DNA of 64,000 nt from Myxococcales bacterium (GTDB lineage Bacteria; Myxococcota_A; Polyangia; Polyangiales; Polyangiaceae): assembly GCA_025355005.1 (NCBI GenBank), contig JANXLV010000211.1:55033-119032 (forward strand), read 5' to 3'. A program made the translations under genes and the position numbers. The notes beneath the pieces are model-generated. The model was not told the DNA's origin. It did no database searches and saw nothing but the letters and a program-made list of their open reading frames with translations. Shown here piece after piece: positions 45,494 through 53,921 of this stretch; within the stretch, counting starts at the first letter, position 1; every line of letters starts with the position of its first letter.

Positions 45494-46098
45494 CCGTTCA
45501 CCCGCTTCCACGTGTCGCGCGAGGTGAGGCGCGCGAGCCATGCAGTCACGTTCGAGAAGCGCGACAGATCGATCTGCAGCATGGCCGCAGCCGTCAGCGG
45601 CGGCGCGAGCGAGATGTCCGTGATGGTGAGCCGCTCACCCACGAGCCACGTCTTTCCGGCCAGCGCTGCGTCGAGCGGGCCGAGGCAACGGTCCACCTCC
45701 GCGCGCCCCTCCGTGACCAGCTGCGGCAGGCGCTTCTCCTCCGGCAATCGGATCGTGTGCGCGAAGATCCGCGCGATGTTCGGCGAGAGGTGCGCTGCGC
45801 CCATGAACATCCACTTTGCGATGTCGCCGCGCTCCTTCGCTGTCTCGGGCCCGAGGCGCTTGTCCTTCGCGAGGTCGGCTACGTACTCGATGATCGCGTT
45901 CGACTCCCAGAGCTTGTAGTCGCCGTCCACCATCGCGGGGACGCGCGCGGTGGGGTTCAGCGCCATGTAGGGCGGCTGTTTCTGCGCGCCGGCCATCAGG
46001 TCCACGTCGTGAAACGTGTAGGGTACACCCGCTTCCTCGAGGCCCAGACGGGCGCGCTTCGTGTTCGGGGACATCGGAAAGCCGTGGAGCTCGATCAT
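45490..46098 (-). CDS. Glutathione S-transferase-like protein
   Basis: 202 residues. Thioredoxin-fold N-terminus (MIELHGFPMSPNTKRARLGLEE) with the catalytic Ser in SPNT, ARVPAMVDGD cis-Pro loop, and LWESNAIIEYVADL. The C-terminal helical domain ends with TITDISLAPPL, the conserved capping box. It conjugates or reduces with glutathione; substrate unknown. It leads a two-gene unit with a serine hydrolase and is divergent from the DUF4139 gene. Confidence 0.92.
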   Translation of the reverse strand: MIELHGFPMSPNTKRARLGLEEAGVPYTFHDVDLMAGAQKQPPYMALNPTARVPAMVDGDYKLWESNAIIEYVADLAKDKRLGPETAKERGDIAKWMFMGAAHLSPNIARIFAHTIRLPEEKRLPQLVTEGRAEVDRCLGPLDAALAGKTWLVGERLTITDISLAPPLTAAAMLQIDLSRFSNVTAWLARLTSRDTWKRVNG

Positions 46099-46174
46099 GG
46101 CGCTACTTCATCGAAAGAGTGGTGCAGGCGCAAGCCCGCGGAACTTTCGCCTCGTGTATATGTCGTGGCCTCCC

Positions 46175-48448
46175 ATGCGATCATTCACCTTGCGCCGGTT
46201 TTTTGGCTCGTCCATGCTCCCCATCGCGTCCGTGCTCGCGCTCGCGGCCCTATCCAGCGTCGCGTGCACGCCGGCAGAGACGCAAGCGCCGCCGGCGGAA
46301 AGGCCGGCCGGGCAGACCGCGAGCATCCTGCCCTTGAAGTCGCTGCGGCTCTACGAGACAGGCATGGGCTACTTCGAGCGATCCGGAACGCTGGGCGGAA
46401 AGGCGAGCGCCCTGCCCGTTCCCGCGGGACACCTCGACGACGCGCTCAAGTCGCTCGTGGTGCTGAACGGCGGCGCTGCGGGGCGCGTGACGGGGGTTGC
46501 GTTCACGAGCAGCGTGACGCGCGCGACGGCGCGAACGCGCGCGGGGCTACCGCAGAATCCGGACTCGCCGGTCGGGTTCCAGGATCTCTTGACGAGCATG
46601 AAGGGCGAGCGCGTCGTGATCGTGCGCAAGGAGCTCGCGGCGCCAGAACCAGCCGCGAAGGACGCAGATGGCGTGACGCCCGCGAGGCCCGCCCCGCACG
46701 ACCTCGGGCATGGGCCGATCGAGGGTCGTGTCGTGGAGGTCACGATGGAGGAGGACCTCGCGCGCATGCACGCGATCCTCACGCACAAGGACGCAAGACT
46801 GGACGCGACGCCGAAGCACCTGGTCGTGTCGGTGCTCACCACGCGCGGCGAGGTGCTGCAGCTCCCGGCCGAGGAGATCGCCACGATCCGCCCCGTGGAC
46901 CCGGCGTTCGCTGCGCGGCTGGATGCAGCGATGGATGCGCTCTCCACGCGCAACGCGCAGAACTCGCGCGCGCTCGAGCTCCTTGGTGATGCGCGCGGTG
47001 ACGTGACGTTCGGCTACATCGCGGAGACTCCGCTCTGGCGAACCAGCTACCGGCTGGTCATCGGCGACAAGGCGGAGCTGCAGGGCTGGGCGCTCATCCA
47101 CAACGACACCGACGAGAACTGGCAAGGCGTGCACCTGGAGCTGGTGAACGGCGAGCCTGACTCCTTCCTGTTCCCGCTCGCGGCGCCTCGCTACGCACGC
47201 CGCGCGCTCATCCATCCGGACGAGCCGCTCTCGACGTTGCCGCAGCTGGGAAGCACCACTGCCGACGCGCTCTGGGGCGAACACCTGGATGGTCACGGCT
47301 CTGGTACGGGCACCGGGCAGGGCTATGGTTCGGGGCACGGTAGCCTCGGCGGCTCCCACACCACGCGCTCTCCAACGCTCCGTCAGGGCGCGACGTCCGC
47401 GGAGTCCACGGGAAGTAGCTCGCTGCTCTCCGTCGGCAACCTCGCCGACCTGGCGCCCGCGACGGGCACCGAGCAAGGCGCGCTCTTCGTGTATGCGGTG
47501 CCCACGGCGTTCTCGCTTCTGGCGCGCTCGTCTGCGCTCGTGCCCTTCGTGAAGAAGAACGTGGAGGTCGAAAGCATCGCGCTCTTCGGCGGCGTGGGAG
47601 CGAAGGCGCGCGCCACGCTGCGCTTCGTGAATGGCACCGGGCAGACGCTCCCCGCGGGGACGATCGCCGTGTTCGGCGCGGGCGGCTTCACGGGAGAGTC
47701 GTCGCTGGATCGGCTCAAGCCGGGCGAGCGCCGCTTCCTGGAGATCGGAAACGATCTAGACGCAGAGGTCACGGAGAAGAAGGTCACGCACAAGGACGAA
47801 CCCAAGCGGCTCACCTTCGAGGCCCGGCGCCTGGAGGAGCACTTCATCCGCACGAGCGAGCTCGCATGGGAGGTGGAGAACCGCAGCGGTCAAGCGCGCA
47901 CGTTCTACGTGGTGGTCGCGGCCAGCCAGAACGCGAAGATCACCGGCACGGACCGCGTAGACTTCGACGAGGTGAACAAGCGCGCGATCGCCGTCTTCGT
48001 GGTTCCGCCGAAGACGAAGGCCACGCGCACCTTCACGATCACCGAAGGTCTCTCCACGACCTACGACACGAGCCAGCTCACGGAGAAGAGCGCGAAGATG
48101 ATCCTGGCAAAGTCGATGATCGCAGCGGCAGACCTGGCCGTGCTGCGTGATTCGATGGACAAGGTGCGTGCGATGGAGAACGAGGCGAAGAACTACCGCG
48201 CCATCGAGAAGGTCGTCGAGACCACGAACACGGACCTCGAGCGCTTCCGCGAGGACCTGAAGGCGCTCGGCAGCAACGGAGGAGCAGCGAACGCGGGCGG
48301 CGTGGTGGCCACACCGCTCGTCAAGCGCCTGGTGGACGCGGAGGATCGCTATGCGGCCGCGCAGAAGAACCGCGACGCAGTGGCGAAGGCCCTGGAGGAT
48401 CGCACGGAGGCGCTGCGAGAGGCGCTGAAGAAGCTCGAAACCAACTAG
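46175..48448 (+). CDS. DUF4139 family lipoprotein
   Basis: 757 residues from ATG 46175, chosen because the signal (FFGSSMLPIASVLALAALSSVAC) follows directly. An earlier ATG at 46061 overlaps the GST gene. N-terminal part LKSLRLYETGMGYFERSG and PLWRTSYRLVIGDKAELQGWALIHNDTDENWQGV (shown in two parts) match DUF4139. A Gly/Ser/His-rich insert (GHGSGTGTGQGYGSGHGSLG) interrupts the domain near residue 380. The C-terminus is coiled-coil (ESMDKVRAMENEAK; AQKNRDAVAKALEDRTEALREAL). Function of DUF4139 is unknown. Confidence 0.85.
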   Translation: MRSFTLRRFFGSSMLPIASVLALAALSSVACTPAETQAPPAERPAGQTASILPLKSLRLYETGMGYFERSGTLGGKASALPVPAGHLDDALKSLVVLNGGAAGRVTGVAFTSSVTRATARTRAGLPQNPDSPVGFQDLLTSMKGERVVIVRKELAAPEPAAKDADGVTPARPAPHDLGHGPIEGRVVEVTMEEDLARMHAILTHKDARLDATPKHLVVSVLTTRGEVLQLPAEEIATIRPVDPAFAARLDAAMDALSTRNAQNSRALELLGDARGDVTFGYIAETPLWRTSYRLVIGDKAELQGWALIHNDTDENWQGVHLELVNGEPDSFLFPLAAPRYARRALIHPDEPLSTLPQLGSTTADALWGEHLDGHGSGTGTGQGYGSGHGSLGGSHTTRSPTLRQGATSAESTGSSSLLSVGNLADLAPATGTEQGALFVYAVPTAFSLLARSSALVPFVKKNVEVESIALFGGVGAKARATLRFVNGTGQTLPAGTIAVFGAGGFTGESSLDRLKPGERRFLEIGNDLDAEVTEKKVTHKDEPKRLTFEARRLEEHFIRTSELAWEVENRSGQARTFYVVVAASQNAKITGTDRVDFDEVNKRAIAVFVVPPKTKATRTFTITEGLSTTYDTSQLTEKSAKMILAKSMIAAADLAVLRDSMDKVRAMENEAKNYRAIEKVVETTNTDLERFREDLKALGSNGGAANAGGVVATPLVKRLVDAEDRYAAAQKNRDAVAKALEDRTEALREALKKLETN

Positions 48449-48501
48449 TCCTGGCGGTCGATCGTGATTGTCGTTGCGTGCGACCGGCGGCCGCTCCCAC
48501 T

Positions 48502-49578
48502 ATGATTGTTCACGTGCGGCACGTTCACTACCTCGTGGCACTCGCCGCCGTGCTCGGTTGCAAGAATGAAGCGGCTTCGACGCCGCTCGTCGCGCCAGGC
48601 TCTGTCACGCTGATGACCCTCAACGTCGCCAGCGGCGCTGGTGACTCCTTCCGCACCGCGGAGAACCGCAAGAAGCAGAGCGCCTTCGTCGCGCGCTCAG
48701 CGGCGGAGGTGGTCGGGCTGCAGGAGGTGGACGTGGGCGTGGAGCGCTCCGGAAAGATCGATACGGCTGCAAGCGTCGCGGCCTCATTGGCGTTCGGGAC
48801 CTGCACATTTGCGGTCGACGCTGCTCCGCACATGCGCGCCGACGGGACGCGCCTCACGCGTTGCACCGCCGGGTCCATCGTCTTCGGCCTCGGCTTTCGC
48901 GCCAGCGACCTGTTCGCAGCCGACGCGGCCGGCATACCGAGCGGCATCATGGATAGTGACCCGTCGTTGAACCCGACCGGTGTCGATCGCAGCCCCGACG
49001 CCTTGTACGGCAACGCGCTCATCGTGAGCGCTCCCTGGGAGGTCGTAGCGACCTACACCGTCGCGCTTCCGATCGACGCTCTCGGTCCGAGCGCGTCCGC
49101 GGAGCTGCTCGAACGACTCGCGCAAGAAGGCCCTCCGGACGATGCGATCGCCGCCATTGCGGAGCACAACGAGGCCACGCGACGCCAGAGAGGCATCGAG
49201 CCGCGCTCCGCCCTCGTGGTGCGCGTCCGAAAGCCTGGGACGACGGCCATCTCGGTCATCACGACGCATCTCGAGTCCTCGGGAACGAGCGATCTGCGAA
49301 GAGCGCAGCTCGACGCGGTGCTCGCCATCGCGCGCGGCGAACAGCGGATCAGCAACCACGACGTGGTCGTGATGGGCGACTTCAACATGGCAGTTACCGC
49401 CACAGAGCCCAGCCTCGTCGCTGCCGGCTTCGTGCGCGCGACGCCGCCGGAGGCAAGCGCCGACATCGACCAGATGTGGATCGATCCGGCGCTCGTCGCC
49501 GACGCGACCAGGCGCGTGTCGACGGAGGGAGTGACGGACCACGGGTTCACCGCACTTGCGACCGTCCGCGCGCAGTAA
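48502..49578 (+). CDS. Endonuclease/exonuclease/phosphatase-fold lipoprotein
   Basis: 358 residues from ATG 48502; GTG 48514 is an equally good start with a better signal (YLVALAAVLGC). EEP motifs: MTLNVASG, VVGLQEVD (Glu), TTHLES, VMGDFNM (Asp/Asn), VTDHGFTAL (Asp-His). All catalytic residues are present, unlike the EEP protein at 15848. The start ATG overlaps a -10-like TATGAT. Substrate unknown; sphingomyelinase-like or nuclease activity are possible. Confidence 0.85.
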   Translation: MIVHVRHVHYLVALAAVLGCKNEAASTPLVAPGSVTLMTLNVASGAGDSFRTAENRKKQSAFVARSAAEVVGLQEVDVGVERSGKIDTAASVAASLAFGTCTFAVDAAPHMRADGTRLTRCTAGSIVFGLGFRASDLFAADAAGIPSGIMDSDPSLNPTGVDRSPDALYGNALIVSAPWEVVATYTVALPIDALGPSASAELLERLAQEGPPDDAIAAIAEHNEATRRQRGIEPRSALVVRVRKPGTTAISVITTHLESSGTSDLRRAQLDAVLAIARGEQRISNHDVVVMGDFNMAVTATEPSLVAAGFVRATPPEASADIDQMWIDPALVADATRRVSTEGVTDHGFTALATVRAQ

Positions 49579-49600
49579 TTCTGGAGCTTCAGGGATCGCT

Positions 49601-50245
49601 TCAGGGGATCGGAGATGGTGCGATCCCGGCGCGGCGGAGCATCTCGTCGTGGAACTTCTTGCGGCGCCAGATGGGGGCGTCGAAGCGGACCTCGATGGTG
49701 CGCGTGGAGCCGACGACGCGCGCCATGTGCACCTTGATCTTGAACGCGCGGTAGGTCATCCACGCGGTGCCGAGGACGAACGGCGCGCCGAACGCGAGGA
49801 ACACCGGGTGCTGCGTGATGCCGAGTGACACGAAAAGCAGCGCGAGCGGGAATGGAAGGATCGCCGTGGCCACGAGCTTCAGCACATCCACCTTGCGCCA
49901 CACCGCGATGGTGAAGATGTCGCCGAAGTAGACGCCGTTCTGCTCGATGGGGATGTAGCCAGTGACGGGATCGAGCGTGCCCTCGCTCACGCCCTCTGGC
50001 GCGACGAGCGCCATCTTGCGCAGGACGATGCCGTTCGATACGGCCTTCACGCGCTCTGCGCGCTGGTCGAACGGAACGGGGACCACGCGCGAATCGGCGC
50101 GCGCGCCGGCATGCAGGGCGTACACGAGGCCGCAGCCCGTGCATGTGAGGATGCCCGTCGCGGCCTGCGCGCCGATACCGCATTTCGGACAGCCGAGCGC
50201 ATGCGGCGGAGGAGCAACGGACTGCGGAGGCTGAGCGGGCACCAT
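49601..50245 (-). CDS. Zinc-ribbon membrane protein, unknown
   Basis: 214 residues. A four-cysteine zinc ribbon (CPKCG and CTGCG, residues 19-40) precedes a charged domain and two membrane helices (LVATAILPFPLALLFVSLGI, PVFLAFGAPFVLGTAW). The C-terminal part is basic. Start ATG at 50245 shares one base with the Nudix stop (TGATG), so they are coupled. No known family. It may be a membrane sensor or structural protein. Confidence 0.72.
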   Translation of the reverse strand: MVPAQPPQSVAPPPHALGCPKCGIGAQAATGILTCTGCGLVYALHAGARADSRVVPVPFDQRAERVKAVSNGIVLRKMALVAPEGVSEGTLDPVTGYIPIEQNGVYFGDIFTIAVWRKVDVLKLVATAILPFPLALLFVSLGITQHPVFLAFGAPFVLGTAWMTYRAFKIKVHMARVVGSTRTIEVRFDAPIWRRKKFHDEMLRRAGIAPSPIP

Positions 50246-50799
50246 CAGATCGCCTCGAAGCCGTGCGCTGCTGCGTTGCCCACGGACGCGAAGTACTTCT
50301 CCGCGGCGCGAATGTGCAGCGGGAACGCGAACACGTCCGCGAGGCCGCCGGGCCCGTAGATGAGCCCGCGCTCCTGCGTCTCATGGTTGGGGGTGAACGC
50401 CGCGACGCTGGCCGCGTCCACGGGCGATGCGATCGAGAACAGGAGCACGCGATTCGGTCGAGGCTCGGTGGACGTGAACCAGAACGGCGTGAGCGTCGCC
50501 GGGTCGACCGTGGCGCCAGTCTCTTCTACGAGCTCGCGCGCTCCGCCCTCTTGCCACGTCTCGTGCTCCTCGAGGAACCCACCGACGAGGGCGAGCTTCC
50601 CGAGCCCAGGCTGGATGCCGCGACGCACGGTGAGGAGCCCCGTGCGACCGCCGCGCGTGACGGGCAGCAGCACGACGGAGACGGGCGTCGGGTTCGCCCA
50701 CACCTGTGTCTTGCAGCCAGCGCACGTGCGCGGGTACGCGGCGGACGATTCGTATTTCACGCCACAGAAGGAGCAGAACGTGTCGCGAGCGAGTGTCAT
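50245..50799 (-). CDS. Nudix hydrolase with zinc ribbon (NudC-like)
   Basis: 184 residues. A four-cysteine ribbon (CSFCG, CAGC) is followed by a Nudix domain with the box GGFLEEHETWQEGGARELVEETGA matching Gx5Ex7REUxEExGU. Zinc-ribbon plus Nudix is the layout of NAD-cap/NADH pyrophosphatases, but the family-typical SQPWPFPxS downstream motif is not obvious, so the substrate remains open. Cytoplasmic. Upstream (50845-50874, minus) there is a short (GAGGT)n-like hexamer repeat. Confidence 0.88.
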   Translation of the reverse strand: MTLARDTFCSFCGVKYESSAAYPRTCAGCKTQVWANPTPVSVVLLPVTRGGRTGLLTVRRGIQPGLGKLALVGGFLEEHETWQEGGARELVEETGATVDPATLTPFWFTSTEPRPNRVLLFSIASPVDAASVAAFTPNHETQERGLIYGPGGLADVFAFPLHIRAAEKYFASVGNAAAHGFEAI

Positions 50800-50844
50800 G
50801 GAGGAGATGGTCGACGGGATGAAGAAGAATCACAACCCCGAACG

Positions 50845-50874
50845 ACCTCCACCTCGACCTCGGCCTCCACCTCT
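50845..50874. repeat. Short hexamer repeat (ACCTCN)5
   Basis: Five copies of ACCTCN (ACCTCC, ACCTCG, ACCTCG, GCCTCC, ACCTCT) at the end of the lipoprotein gene's downstream gap. It resembles the CCTCGA repeat at 4621-4698 in unit length and base makeup. On the minus strand it reads GAGGT-rich, close to a Shine-Dalgarno core, but lies 46 or more bases from the Nudix start. Confidence 0.6.
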
Positions 50875-52753
50875 ACGGCGAATACCGCGTGCACGTCCCC
50901 GCGTGATCCTCACTGACGAACCCGTGGTAGCGGCCCGACCAGTACGCGGCCAGGTAGTCCACGCCCGGATAGACGAGGAGCGGATCCCCACCGTCCTGGA
51001 GCTGCCAAGGCTGACGCTGCCAGATGAAGTCGTCCACGACGCGATCCTTCACGTCCACGGAGCGCGTCGCGGTGTCACAAAGCATCGGCGCCGTACAAGA
51101 CTTGTCGTGCGGGGTGTATGCGGCAACCGCTGATGTGTCGCGCGCCACATGGACGCGCGGCCCTGGCGTGAACTGCGACAGCTGCGCGTCGGCGGCGGCG
51201 ATCGCGGTGGGGTCCGCACCCGTCCTTGTGCCGCCCCAGAGGAATCCGAAGTAGGCATTCTTGTGGCCGCCGAGCGCCTTCCACATCGCCTTGTCCATCA
51301 CGTCGTCCGTGATACGCGGGCCGAGGACGGGATCCTTCTCCATCGACGCGTACGCGTACGCCATGATGAACGCGATGTGGTTCGCGAAGTAGCCGTTGCC
51401 GCAGTTCGCGCTGAAGCTCCACGTGGCGGCCACGTCGAGCCACGATGCTGCGTTGGCCGCGTAGTAGGTAGCGAGCGCGTCGTGCTGCGTCTTCATCGCG
51501 GGCACGCCGTCCGTCATCACAATCGCCATCTTCACCATCGCGCCGAGCATCACGGAGCTCGATGGCCGCTTGATGGGAACATTCAGGCCCAGCGCCTGCT
51601 TTGCGATGATCGAGTAGTCGGGGAAGAACTCGCGCATGCCGTGGATCTGGGCGTCGGATGCGCTGGAGGTGTCGAGCGTGATCTGGACGTGGCCGTTCGT
51701 CATCTCGCTTGGAACCAGGATGACGTTCTCGAGCGCGAGCGACTTCTGGACCGGTACGCCATTGATGACGATGGACGCTGGCACCTGCGGTCGCACCTTG
51801 ACGAGCTCCAGCGCCACGGCCGTCACGTCCTCGCGGATCATCGTCCGCACCGCCTCATCGGGCGACGCGATGTAGGCGACGTACTCGCCGAGCATGAAGC
51901 CCGTGTACTGATCGCGGCTGATGCCTCCCAGCCAGTCCACCATCGCGCCGCCGTAGCTGACGCCGCAGTGCCACTCCGGGTCGGCGCAGCGGTTCGCGAC
52001 ATCCAGCGGCGTCGTGGACGCGGACGGAATGACCACGCGTGCCAGCGAGCCGGGCTCTCCCGTGACCGCGAGGTCGCGATGCATGGTGTTCGCTAGCGTC
52101 TTCACCTGCGCCGCGGCGTCCGGCGATCCGGTCGCCATGAGACGCCACGACTCTGCGGCGAGCGCGCTGCCGGTCCAGATGGCAGCGTCGTGATAGCCGC
52201 TGTAGCTAGAGACCTTGGTGAACGTGGCATCCGTGTATCGTGCATTCATCACCGCGCCTTCGGGAAGGTTCCCGGCGCGGAGCAGCCTGTCGTAGTCGCG
52301 CGCACGATCATGCTCGTTTCCTGCCGGATCCGCGCTCGCGTACGCCTTCGTTCCCATGTTCCAGAGCTTGCACGTGGTCGCGCCGCTCTTCGCGCCAAGC
52401 ACGCACTCGTCCGCGCATGCGGTCGCGGAGCACTTGCCTGCAAAGCATCCGACCGCGCATGTCTCCGTCACCCACGAAGAGCCGGCCGCGGTCTGCACGC
52501 AGCGAGATCGCGTGTTGTAGGATGCACACGTCTCCGTCGGCCCGTCCGCGCAGCCGGACACTGGACCTGCGTCTGCCGCGCCTCCGCCTGCGTCGCCGGT
52601 CGCGCTGGCGCCTGCGTCTGTCGCGCTCGGGCCAGCGTCGTCCCCCGCGGGCGTGGTGGCGGAGGAGTCGGTGCTCACGCCACTGTCGCTGCATGCGACG
52701 AGCGCAATGCAGCCAAGGAGGACGGCGGGAACGGCGCGGAGCACGGATCGCAT
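50873..52753 (-). CDS. Large lipoprotein of unknown function, Cys-rich N-terminus
   Basis: 626 residues from ATG 52753. Signal AVPAVLLGCIALVAC, Ser/Thr/Asp/Gly linker, then a Cys-rich module (about ten cysteines in CADGPTETCASYNTRSRCV through TCKLWNM). The remaining 500 residues look like an alpha/alpha-barrel (WTGSALAAESWRLMA, HCGVSYGGAMVDWLGG, ANHIAFIMAYAYASME) reminiscent of glycoside hydrolase or vitamin-like exported helical proteins. No catalytic motif is certain. The neighbour is an AraC-type regulator, transcribed upstream in the same direction. Confidence 0.75.
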   Translation of the reverse strand: MRSVLRAVPAVLLGCIALVACSDSGVSTDSSATTPAGDDAGPSATDAGASATGDAGGGAADAGPVSGCADGPTETCASYNTRSRCVQTAAGSSWVTETCAVGCFAGKCSATACADECVLGAKSGATTCKLWNMGTKAYASADPAGNEHDRARDYDRLLRAGNLPEGAVMNARYTDATFTKVSSYSGYHDAAIWTGSALAAESWRLMATGSPDAAAQVKTLANTMHRDLAVTGEPGSLARVVIPSASTTPLDVANRCADPEWHCGVSYGGAMVDWLGGISRDQYTGFMLGEYVAYIASPDEAVRTMIREDVTAVALELVKVRPQVPASIVINGVPVQKSLALENVILVPSEMTNGHVQITLDTSSASDAQIHGMREFFPDYSIIAKQALGLNVPIKRPSSSVMLGAMVKMAIVMTDGVPAMKTQHDALATYYAANAASWLDVAATWSFSANCGNGYFANHIAFIMAYAYASMEKDPVLGPRITDDVMDKAMWKALGGHKNAYFGFLWGGTRTGADPTAIAAADAQLSQFTPGPRVHVARDTSAVAAYTPHDKSCTAPMLCDTATRSVDVKDRVVDDFIWQRQPWQLQDGGDPLLVYPGVDYLAAYWSGRYHGFVSEDHAGTCTRYSP

Positions 52754-52860
52754 GGGCAGCTCTCTTCCCAGACCGCGGGCCGCCACGGTAGGTCTTCACG
52801 CGCCAAATCGACTGGCGTTCTGCGCCATCGCCCCGGCGTTTCGGCGCGAGCGGCCTTCTT

Positions 52861-53853
52861 CTATGGCTGTTGTTTGTCCGCGCGCTCGCGGAAGGCCGCG
52901 GGGCTCGTGCCCGTCCAGCGACGGAACGCACGGAAAAAGGCGCTCGGTTCGGAGAGGCCGAGCGCGAACGCGACCTCCGTCACGCTGGTGCTGCCCTGCG
53001 TGAGGAGCCGCAGCGCGCGCTCGCGACGGACGTCGTCCAGGATGCGCTTGTGCGAGGTGCCGCGTCGCTGGAGCTCGCGCTGGAGCGTACGACGCGTGAG
53101 ATGCAATCGGCTCGCGAGCGACTCCAGCGACACATCGCGCGACACGAGCAGCTCCGCCACCGCCATGTGCGCGCGACCCAGGAACGGATCGGGCGCGCCT
53201 TCGGGCGGTGTCATCGCGCGCATCTTCTCCTCCAGCACCTCTGCCAGCGAAGCAGCGGCCGTCAGCAACGGCTGCGCGAGCAGCTCGCGATCGAGCGCGA
53301 GGCGATCCGCTTCTGCACCGAACCTGACCGCGCGTCCGAAGAACGCGGTGTAGGGCGCGACATCCTTCGGTGGGCCATGCGCGAACGTCACCTCCTCGAA
53401 AGGGACATGACGGCCAAGCGTCTGCTTCACGCGGATCGCGACCATGGCCACGCCGAACTCCGCCCAGTGTCGGCTGTGCGTGCTCGTGCCGCCGCGCTCG
53501 AACGTGAGCGTCGCGCGCGTGGCATCCTCGACCATGAGCAGCTTCACGCGCTCCGTCACGACACCGTAGTAGCGCGCAGTGCGGCGCAGGGCGTCGCGCA
53601 GCGTGGGGCTCGTGCAGAGCGCGTAGTCCAGCACGCCAAGTCCGCCGATCGGGATGCGCGCGGCGAGGTCCAGCGCGAGGTGCGGATTCTTCGCAGCGCG
53701 CGCGGCCTCGTCGATCAGCGCGTCCGCAGCGTCACCGGGCACATGCGATGCACCCTCTGGCGGCGCCGCAGGCATGCGGATCCCGAGGTCGTGCACGAGC
53801 GCGCGGAGGACCGGTCCGACGATGGCGCTGGCGATGCCGTGCTCGTGCCCCAT
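52861..53853 (-). CDS. AraC family transcriptional regulator
   Basis: 330 residues from ATG 53853; GTG 53886 is an alternative. The N-terminal half resembles the arabinose-binding-like domain of OruR/ArgR-type AraC regulators (LALDLAARIPIGGLGVLDYAL). The C-terminus has two helix-turn-helix units: VSLESLASRLHLTRRTLQREL and SVTEVAFALGLSEPSAFFRAFRRWTG. Target genes are not known, but the divergent prolyl oligopeptidase gene or the downstream lipoprotein gene are natural candidates. Confidence 0.92.
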   Translation of the reverse strand: MGHEHGIASAIVGPVLRALVHDLGIRMPAAPPEGASHVPGDAADALIDEAARAAKNPHLALDLAARIPIGGLGVLDYALCTSPTLRDALRRTARYYGVVTERVKLLMVEDATRATLTFERGGTSTHSRHWAEFGVAMVAIRVKQTLGRHVPFEEVTFAHGPPKDVAPYTAFFGRAVRFGAEADRLALDRELLAQPLLTAAASLAEVLEEKMRAMTPPEGAPDPFLGRAHMAVAELLVSRDVSLESLASRLHLTRRTLQRELQRRGTSHKRILDDVRRERALRLLTQGSTSVTEVAFALGLSEPSAFFRAFRRWTGTSPAAFRERADKQQP

Positions 53854-53865
53854 GAGGGTGCGCCG

Positions 53866-53891
53866 AGTATAGCCGGGAACTTTCACCCGGC
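53866..53891. promoter_or_regulatory. Hairpin and -10-like box between AraC and prolyl oligopeptidase genes
   Basis: A TATACT (minus, 53871-53866) is followed upstream by a perfect stem GCCGGG/CCCGGC with an eight-base loop (53872-53891). The stem would lie in the spacer of a promoter for the AraC gene. It could be an operator site or just GC-rich symmetry. No -35 box is convincing. Confidence 0.35.
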
Positions 53892-53921
53892 AGCGGCGTC
53901 ACGCGCGCAGGGAGAAAAGGT

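Noticed and set aside
52801..52817. CGCCA/TGGCG hairpin between lipoprotein and AraC genes
   Set aside because: Stem of only five pairs, no T-tract, so not enough for a terminator.
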